DNA of 64,000 nt from Zygnema cylindricum. Lineage: Eukaryota; Streptophyta; Zygnematophyceae; Zygnematales; Zygnemataceae. The stretch spans positions 43,436-107,435 of the forward strand of contig JBBHKE010001036.1 in assembly GCA_037447655.1 (NCBI GenBank), in the 5' to 3' direction. Below, one piece after another: positions 55,970 to 64,000 of the stretch (positions within the stretch are counted from its first letter, which is position 1; the number at the start of each line of letters is the position of its first letter). A program made the translations under genes and the position numbers. The notes beneath the pieces are model-generated. The model ran no database searches, was not told the DNA's origin, and worked only from the letters and a program-made list of their open reading frames with translations.

Positions 55970-58900
55970 TCAGTTATCCTTTTTTGTGTCACCATTAGCT
56001 TCTCTGTTTTGCACTTCTACTACCTTCGACTTTTGTCGATTTCTACCTCTTCGCCATTTTAAGTAGATTTGATATGAGAGACCGCTAAAAACCATAAAAA
56101 CTCCGGCCCATTGTTCGAAAGTTAAAGGATTTCCGGTCCAAACCGCGGAAATTAAAATGCTCATAAACTTCCGGGTAGTCGTGATCGTAGTATTTGCAAG
56201 AGCACCGAAATTACTGATGGTCATAAAGATGAAATTTTGGCCAATCGCACCACATAAACAAAAGACGAGAATGTCGTAAAAAGCCTCGGGATGAGTCTTG
56301 CAAAACTCGACAGCCTCGTAACCTCCTCCATTGGGCCAAAGGAACATGTAGAGGATCATATAAAGGGAACCCCAGAAGTTCATTCCCATCATCATGTGAT
56401 AAGTGCTGGTTTTGGGATATCTGAACCCAAAAAACAATCATCCAAAAGAAAAATACATGAGAACTTGAAGCATAAAGCATACCAATAATGCCTAATCTTC
56501 ATTGGACAATGACGCAAAAACAATACTGTACATACTGTATATTATCACATATACTCTCCTAAACTACTCTACCGGCATTTCCCTCACCGAAAAGCCTGGT
56601 TTCTAAAATGTGTTTATCGAGATAAAGTTCAATAAGAAGACCAGCTCAACATTACAAAGTGAAAGATTGACTTGATAGGCTTAATAGGGCATTCACACAA
56701 ACAATAGGGTAGGATAGAAAGATATGAAAAAACAGAAATTTGAAGCCAATGTGTACTCACTTCTTCGAAATCGAGTCTTGTGTCGCGTTTGTGAATCCAT
56801 CCATTCCCAAATTGAGGAAGCATAAAGCATAACCTAAAGCTGCGTTAGGATGAGCTAGCTTTGAGGCTTTTGACGATCCCTGTCATTTATTATAAAAGAC
56901 AAAAAACAATTACATTAGGAAAATGTGCGAGTGCATTAAAACACAATCGTCTTAGAAACAATAATCATACAACTTCTAGAACATTCAAAGCAAAAGTTTC
57001 ACTCAACCAATAGGTAAATCTTTTCAGATATCCATGGTTCAACTTCTAGAGTTTAATTGAAAGAACTTTGAAACATAAAATCAGATTAAAAATCGTAGAT
57101 TGATTATGTGGGTTTCTTATGGGAGTCCACTCAAGTAACCTGTTCCTTTTTCCTATGCCCGTTTGGAGGTTGTTTGGAATACACAAATGAACACCCTTCT
57201 TGTTTCAAAAATGTGTTTTTTCTAAGAAATTGATTCTTTTCAAAGGCCAAAGAAAACCTCATAGACTTAACCACTTCAGTGGAAACTGAACTTAGATCTC
57301 AGTATGTACCAACTTGGCTCAATTACATGCTATACCGCCCATTATTAGTGTTAATAACACTAATTCAATCATGACTTTTATTGGCAAAAGTAATAAAATA
57401 GCGTTGATAACACTATTTAAGCCCGCCACATCTCCTTACACTAAATTGGTATTATACATTCAAATTTCACATTTACACTAATAATTCATTTACTCTTATA
57501 GCAATGTAGACCGTGAATCGCTACTAGTGCCTGTTTTTTACGGTCCCTGAACATGACATGATACTAATTGCTTTTCCTTGACTCGAATTTGGGAAGCCGT
57601 AAAACATCGTCCATGTCCCTCAAACCTAAATTAGAATTAAAAAACCCCGCGCTGTATATATCTTAAACACTAATAATGATTCACGGTGTACACAAATTGG
57701 AGAAAAAACATTGTATTCAGGTCATGTGAAGTATCTCGGTCGAATTCTACTTCCCCTTTTCCTCCTCTAATGTTGATGTTTCACATGGGAAACTCTCAAA
57801 TGTAAACTCTCAAATAGAAACTCTCCAGTCAGTTTACCTTTCACAAACGCTTCAAACTATATTCTGCTAGAAACTGCAGATATTAAATAAATAAACCGTT
57901 CACGTAAATATAATAGATAAAAAAAAAAAAAATCCGGATAAAAAAATATGATGGGCCATACCAAATCAGATAGGCTAAAATAAGGCCTGCGTCAGTACAT
58001 CCTATTCGTTTTCCATATTATTTTTTTAGATTAACTATGGTCCACAATGAAATAAGTGTTCGTCCCTACAAAAGAAAGCCTAAAATTACTACTGTCGGTA
58101 TAAAAAATGGTGGATAATGTCATTGCTATTGCTGCACAGATTTTTATGTTCTTCATATGCAGCTTTCAGGGTTTTTAGGGTTTAAACCCACCTTAAAAAG
58201 TGCAAAAACAGAAACTCCTCCAGCTACAAGAATAGTACACACATATTCTGGAACCGTATAATGGACCCGATAAATAATAGCTCCCATCAACATAACTGCA
58301 GAAACATAGGCAACCTCTCATTAATGTTAAGTGTATTGCCAAAACATATTTATTATGCTTATTCCTTTACATTTGGGAGGCAAATATGTCTGTTTCTTTA
58401 CAGGTATATGAAGGTTAAAAGATACACGAAGGTACATATACCAAGGTAAAACCGATATTTCTTCATTTATGTGTATAAATGAGAACAGACTTTGGGCAAA
58501 ATACGTTAAGGGTGAACCAGTTTTTCTCTTTTAGTTCATAAAAAAGGAAGCTAAAAAAAAAAAAAATTGTTCACTTTCAATAAACTAATAAAGATGAACA
58601 ATTGCAATTGTGTTGTGTCTTTAAAAGATTAAAAACATGTTTACCTGGTATCATTTTTGACGACTTTGCCAAGACCTGCAAGGCCAAAAAAAACACAAGA
58701 GTTCTTCTGGTCCTTAGCAAAAAATCCCAAAAAACTTCACCCAATAGGCAATAATTTAGCAATAGACAAAATTGTATACAGTATTATCGATATGGCTGTT
58801 TGGTGATTCGCTTATACCTTTCGGTAATAATACTGTGGTCCAAATTATTCACAACTAAAACGTACATTTTCATGGTGGTTTTTCAAGGTACTAACGAAAG

Positions 58901-60881
58901 TAGGAAATTACATAAGTAATGCATACACGAAAAATACGTACAAAGAAGGAAAATAAAAGTATGCCTGACGTACATAAAAAGTACAGTAACTTTCTGTACT
59001 ACTTTGTCATCCAACATCCAATGATATATAACTGAAATTGTTTTTTTTTTGGGGCCGTATTTACTTACAGCTCACTCTAGAAATTTTCGGCCATTTAAAT
59101 CACTTGTTTTAGATTTTTTCAAAATTTGAACTTTTCCCATAAATATTGTTGTACTTTTCAAGAAACAATCTTATTTAAAATTCAAATACTGTGTTGCTAC
59201 AGTAGTGCGGAACAGACTTAATATAATATTTTTTTCTCAAAAAACACACTGGTTAACCGAATCAATGGAATCGTGTCGAGGAATGTTTTACCAAACTGTG
59301 AAAAAAAAGTAGAAAGTAAGTCTAAAACCTACTTTTCCTATTTAGCGATGGCCAGTGTACTAATTTTCCGACTCCAGAGCCTTTACACTCTAGAGTTAAT
59401 TTAAAAACTGGTCAAGAAAAAAAAGGATTACCTGGGCAGGAAAAAAAAAGGTTTACCTGGGCAAGAAAAATAAGGTTTACCTGGGCAGGAAAAAAAAAGG
59501 TTTACCTGGGCAGGAAAAAAAAACTTTACCTGGGCAGGATAACTAATGTACTTTAATGCAATTAAACCACAGGCTGGTCCAATAGAATTAGTGACACTTG
59601 GCGTCCAATATGCGAATACTGGAGGCTGAGTATTCGGTTCATTTCTCCATATAAGAAGCACTGGAATTAACCACAGAAAACATTATAATTCCCATCAAGA
59701 AGAGAAATGAAAACAAGAAGAAGAATAAAAATTAGGAGAGGAATGAAAATAAGGAGAGGAATGAAAAGAAAATGAGAAATGGAAACAAGAGGAGGAATGA
59801 AAAGAAGAAGAGGAATGAAAAGAAGAAGAGAAATGAAAACAAGAAGAGAAATGAAAACAAGAAGAGGAATGAAAGTAAGAAGAGAAATGAAAACAAGAAG
59901 AGAAATGAAAATAAGAAGAGAAATGTTAAGGCTTTTTCAGGTAACTAGTGTGGTCCATAATGTTCATGACTAACAATATTAACTTCTCCACTTTTCAAGG
60001 AGAGTAAGCTAGACATGTTTAGCACAAAAGTTAAACTAGGATAGAATGCAGAGGAATTGTGAAAATTGTACTAGAATATCCGCAGAGTATAAGTGTGAGC
60101 ATAAATAAATCAAACTCATGTTAAAAAAAGCCACAAAAATAGTGGTGTAGAAATAAAATCTGATAGTTTTTGTGTCAGTTAGGACTCTCCCTCTCCCTCT
60201 CCCTCTCCCTCTCCCTCTCCTCTCTCCCCCTCCCTCTTGTCCGGTTCAAAAATTGAGATACATTGCACCTGACCAGTCTAGACAGGATATGCTCTTAAGA
60301 GCTCAAGCAAAGAATTAACAAATATAGTTTTATCTTTTTTTGAGAACACTAAAATAGTCTATATTTGAGAACTAAAAACGTAAAAAAGGAAAACTTTGTG
60401 TTACATAATCGTACCACTTTTTCAAAAAATCTTTGAGGAATTATCAAATTGTCTCAGGAAATTCCTCCAGCTTTCCTCACAGATGATTATTTATCAATAA
60501 TGAGACAAAGAAAAATGACTGATTTTAGTCAATTTGATGAAATAAATTCATTACTTGGAGCCAATTTGTAAATTTATCAAATAAAAAAAAACCTTCAGAA
60601 GACTCTTCTAAGTTGGTACAAAATATCCTTTCTACAGTCAAAGCAAGAAATCTAATCACTATGACTTCAGTTCAATACTCAACATTCTTCCTCTATCCCC
60701 TCCTCCCCCCCGCCTGTCCCTCCCTCACTCTCCCCTTCCCTCTCCCTCTCCCTCACCCCCTCCCCTCTCCCTCTCCCCCCTCCTCATCGTTCCCCCTCCC
60801 CTCTTCTCAACCCATGTTTTGGTCCTTTATTCTTCCAGCTTCCATAATCTTATTCCATTTCCAGAATCTGTTCCACCCTCG

Positions 60882-60926
<45 letters not shown>

Positions 60927-62633
60927 CTCTCGCTCTCTCGCTCTCTCGCTCTCTCTCTTTCTCTCTTTCTCTCTCCTATGACAGTTGGTATGTGTGGATT
61001 GTTGTACACAAACGCACACATTCTCGACTAATAACTTCAAAAAGGAAATTAAACAGATATAACAGAAGAGAATCAAAAGAAAATATAAAGAAAATGCTCA
61101 TACAAACACACATACATAAAACTGACATTTTTGTGTCGGTATCGGTTGTTGTACACAAAGACCCACACTCTTGACTAACATCTTTGACAGAAAATTAACA
61201 AGAGATAAGAAAGAATCAAGAAATAATCAAGAAATCTAAAAAGAATAACAGCGAAAAGTAGGAGGAAATATTGAAGAAAGTGGAAAAGAAATGATGAAGA
61301 AAAAAGAAGAAAAATTACTTACTTCCGGCTGCCCATACAAAGCAGACCACACATTGGGCGAGATTCAGAAACGCCAATTGCTCAAATCTCTTCCCATCCG
61401 GTGCAAATTTTTTAATAGATCTGTAAAACCAAACAATCCAATAGAGAAAAAATGAGAATTGAAACGAGAATTGAAATGGGAATTAAAATAAGAATTGAAA
61501 TGCGGATTGAAATGAGAATTGAAATAAGAATTGAAACGAAAATTGAAATGAGGATTGAAATAAGGATTGAAATAAGTATTAAAATGAGATGTGAACTTAA
61601 ATAAGTCAGATAGTTAACACTTCAGTCTTCTTTGACAGTAAACAGTAAGAAACCCCAGAAAAACCCCACAATGAATGACAATCTGACAATGAATGATAAT
61701 TTGACAATAAATGATGATTTGACAATCTGACAAAATCAATAAGGACAAAGAAATGATATTTTGAAATTAAAATTTGTTCTGCATTCAAAGGCACCTAATG
61801 AATGTAGTAATTAAACAACAGAAAAAAACTGCAAAAATAAAAATGTGATTGGTAAAATAAAAATTTAGATTAAAAAATAATAGCAGGTGAATACCATTGC
61901 AAGGATAAATTTTAAAATATCTAAATGGGCATAAATACAATTATGCAAGTTAACAAATCTACAAAGTTCACATTGGAAAAAGTAGTAAACATAAGAAGAC
62001 ACAGAGGAATGTCTGCAAAAATTAAGACTTGCAAACAACAAAAAAAAAAAAAAAAAAACGAAGTTCTGCAAATCCGGACATTTAAAAATTGGAGGCAAAT
62101 GCAAAAAAAAAAAAGATAAATAAGTTAAATAATAATAATAGTAATAAAAATAATGTAATAAGGAATTAAAAGTCAAAAAAAGCAACAAAGATCTTGATCA
62201 CAAACATAAATGTAAATATAAACATAAATAAAACGTAAATACACATAGAAGAAGAATCTAAAAAAGTAAAAACAGGTAAAAAAAAAAGGAGAAAAAAAAG
62301 GTGAAAAAAGGAGAAAAAAAGTGCAAAAAAGGTGCAAAGAAGTTGCATAAAAAAAGATAAAAAAAAAGGTAACAAAGGGTGAAAAAAAGACGAAAAAAAA
62401 AAAAAAAGAGAAAAAGGTGTAAGAAAAAGTGAATCAAAGGTGAAAAAATTGTAAAAAAAAAAATGTAAAAAAAAAAAAAGCTAATCAACATACAAATCTT
62501 CTTGTAAGACTCCTTGAGTCAAATAGGAAGCCCAGATTCCTCCAACACAAAAAATAAGTAAAATTATTTGAGCAGTAGTAAATGAATGGGATCCATGGCT
62601 GTGAGATTTGCTATTTCCGGAAAATCCGGACAT
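55970..62633 (-). CDS. UTR1: UDP-sugar/H+ or antiporter-type nucleotide-sugar transporter, SLC35B1/UTR1 family
   Basis: Seven exons: 62633-62494, 61420-61323, 59660-59530, 58675-58645, 58295-58192, 56879-56761, 56420-55970. All introns start GT and end AG, phases fit, total 1074 nt, 357 residues. The family moves UDP-glucose or UDP-galactose (animal SLC35B1: ATP/ADP) across the ER or Golgi membrane. Landmarks: FAPDGKRFEQLAFLNLAQ (exon 2); YPAQ at the exon 3 end joined to VLAKSSKMIP (exon 4, 31 bp) and VMLMG (exon 5), the family signature; KLAHPNAALGY and DGFTNATQDS (about 175-204); CGAIGQNFIFMTISNFGALA and ITTTRKF (about 264-293). About ten membrane segments are expected. The C-terminus KKDN fits a KKXX ER-retrieval signal. 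Closest in pattern to plant UTR1/UTR3. Introns hold many simple repeats. Confidence 0.93.
59429..59538 (-). repeat. Five tandem copies of the exon 3 splice donor
   Basis: CCTGCCCAG|GTAA occurs five times on the minus strand, with cores CCTGGGCAGG on the plus strand at 59529, 59505, 59480, 59456 (one change) and 59431. The spacing alternates 24 and 25 bp and the copies are separated by poly-T runs. The first copy (donor after 59530) is used in the gene model because PAQ must join VLAK. Use of the second copy would add 24 nt in frame. Confidence 0.85.
59690..59935 (+). repeat. GAAGAG(G/A)AATGAAAA minisatellite in intron 2
   Basis: Units of about 15 bp (AAGAAGAGAAATGAAAAC and variants) are repeated some fifteen times. 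The array is open in one frame as a Met-Lys-Thr-Arg-Arg-Glu repeat, but it is intronic and on the opposite strand to the transporter, so coding is unlikely. Confidence 0.75.
60184..60985. repeat. CT-rich simple repeats in intron 2
   Basis: (CTCCCT)n lies at 60187-60235. CT/CCCT-rich sequence lies at 60685-60820. (CT)n with periodic CG substitutions lies at 60888-60975. After this, 61000-61060 and 61140-61200 are diverged direct repeats (TTGTTGTACACAAA, CTCGACTAA/CTTGACTAA). No gene. Confidence 0.7.
61450..61600 (+). repeat. GAATTGAAA-type minisatellite in intron 1
   Basis: Units of about 12 bp (ATGAGAATTGAA, with A/G changes) are repeated about twelve times just upstream of exon 2. Further A-rich low-complexity sequence fills 62040-62480. 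Confidence 0.65.
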
Positions 62634-64000
62634 TGTGAGAATAAACTTTCAACAACAGATCAATCCAATGAAAATGTAAAAAAGAAAAAAGAAAAAAAAT
62701 TGATTAAGAAAATATTGCTCTAGAGGAAAGCATTTGAGGCTTATGATTGCATCATCAAAAAATTACAAACTTTGCAAAAAAAAAAAAAAAAAAATGGAGG
62801 AAAACAATATGAAAAACTAAGTAGAAAAATAACTTGGAAAATCAATCAATTGCAAAAAATTATGCAAAAATGAACAAACTACGGAAGTCTGAAATTTGGC
62901 ACTTTGTTCTATTCTCAAAGCCGTACAAAAGATAAAAATAATTTTGTACGTTTTTGTTATTGTACTCTTGCGGTCATACCGGATTACTGGTACGGAAAAG
63001 GTACAATACAGTACAGTACCTAATTCGACAAATTTGGACGGTCAACGTGAGTCAAACTTGACGAACAGTCAAAATGAATGCAAAAACATCCACATTTTCA
63101 ATTTGACACATTGGAACCGTACATCATGCCGTACATGATTGGATTGTACTACAGTAACATACACAATAGATACAGAACTAGATACTGGTCCTTTTTTTTC
63201 AATTTGGTGAAGACTGTATTATGTAATCAGGCAGGAATTAGCATGTAAAAGCTCAGTAATATGTAGACGGTCGTTAAAGAAATCTAGAAATTTCAACTTA
63301 CCGGCAATTTCAAGACGTTAGTTGACTTTATTTCAGCCGCTCACCTCATCTCCCTTGAGATATCAAGTCCAGCATCTGGAACTAACTACAGTACAGTACT
63401 GTACTGTCTGTTCCATCGATGATAGGGTAAATACGTACACTATTACGGGAGGTAACTGGCCATTAATCAGCGTAATCGTACATAAAATGTACGATAATTA
63501 CAAAATCGTACAGTTTTCTGGACAATCATTGCTGATTGTTGCACCTGTAACGCCAGTTACATTGCGCGTTAAAATCCTCTATAACTGGAATAAAAAGCAC
63601 ATGAACGCAAATGAAAATTTTCGCGCCGTGTCGCGGTTTACTTTTGGCGTATTCCTCTATTCTACGGCTGCCCGGAACATTTGGCTCGGCATATCTCTTG
63701 GCCAATGGCAATAAGCCACGAGCAAATGATCAGTGATTGGCTGTTACGAGCTCACGAGGCTACAATTTCCTGATCGGACGGTTCAGATGTGACTAATGGC
63801 GTGGCTGGTTTTGCAGTAGTCCAAAACGCCGAATGTCAATGAACCCAATAGTCCCAATGTCCAATGCTGCAAATCTGCAAATGCCGTTCTACAATTTTAC
63901 GGTATAAAATCCTGCTTGAGATCTCCGAATCTTCGAATGTTGTACGGATAATTCCAATATCTTGTAACGCTAGGTCAAAATGATTGACTACAGTAAAGAT
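62634..64000. other. Upstream region of the transporter; no further gene seen
   Basis: The sequence just above the start codon is T-rich on the coding strand. I cannot place a promoter with confidence. A 130-codon plus-strand frame (63322-63714) has no recognisable domain. GTAC-rich palindromic sequence occurs at about 62990-63020 and 63389-63408, including the 20-bp perfect palindrome ACAGTACAGTACTGTACTGT. Confidence 0.45.

Noticed and set aside
57340-57530. A further MITE with TACCGCCCAT and GACCGTGAATC ends
   Set aside because: The ends do not pair over more than a few bases and no target duplication is visible.
61865-62491. Phe-rich hydrophobic frames that resemble membrane proteins
   Set aside because: They are translations of poly-A/T tracts in intron 1 of the transporter.
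63322-63714. A 130-codon plus-strand frame near the right end
   Set aside because: No domain, and it overlaps GTAC-rich palindromes. Length alone is weak evidence in a 64-kb window.

Overview
The window looks like a nuclear scaffold from a green-lineage eukaryote, most likely a streptophyte (a charophyte alga or an early land plant); I cannot name the species. The reasons are a spliced nucleotide-sugar transporter that follows the plant UTR1/UTR3 pattern along its length, one exon of a carotenoid cleavage dioxygenase, plant-type Ty1/copia retrotransposons, and primer-binding sites that match plant initiator tRNA-Met. Ten Ns at 21491-21500 mark an assembly gap.

About two thirds of the window (1 to about 47.6 kb) is a nested graveyard of copia elements. 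E1 (1-4710, minus) runs off the left edge. A fragment of another element (5641-6436) abuts E3 (6437-19782, minus). E3 was split by a full-length plus-strand element E2 (8567-14897, TSD GTTAA), and its 3' LTR carries a nested solo LTR (7021-8398, TSD ATCCA). After a simple-repeat tract come a carotenoid cleavage dioxygenase exon (20788-20899), the 5' LTR of E4 running into the gap, a solo LTR (22057-22721, TSD GGAGA), and E5 (23027-26408), which lacks reverse transcriptase. From 26.9 to 35.7 kb a host coiled-coil gene is interrupted by element ET (TSD AGTTC, non-canonical TA...TA LTR ends). Host tail and element were then tandemly duplicated with a 4350-bp offset, and the second copy lost most of its pol gene. 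E6 (36059 to about 41873, minus) and E7 (42751-47575, plus, TSD GATAT) complete the array.

From 47.6 to 55.3 kb there are foldback and MITE-like elements, a truncated copy of a coiled-coil gene tail, a two-exon plus-strand remnant (49993-50466), a dispersed repeat, and a three-exon coiled-coil gene on the minus strand (54575-52025, 327 codons). The first intron of that gene holds a 300-codon relic reading frame on the opposite strand. It has only five internal stops, three of them TGA.

From 55.97 to 62.63 kb a complete seven-exon gene on the minus strand encodes a 357-residue UDP-sugar transporter of the SLC35B1/UTR1 family, with a C-terminal KKDN that fits ER retrieval. All splice junctions keep the frame. 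The 5' splice site of exon 3 is repeated five times in tandem, with a period of 24-25 bp. The rest of the window (62.6-64 kb) is upstream sequence with no convincing gene.

I saw no rRNA, CRISPR array or prokaryotic system. The transporter is the only gene that looks clearly intact. The 54.6-52.0 kb coiled-coil gene is a good prediction without a known function.
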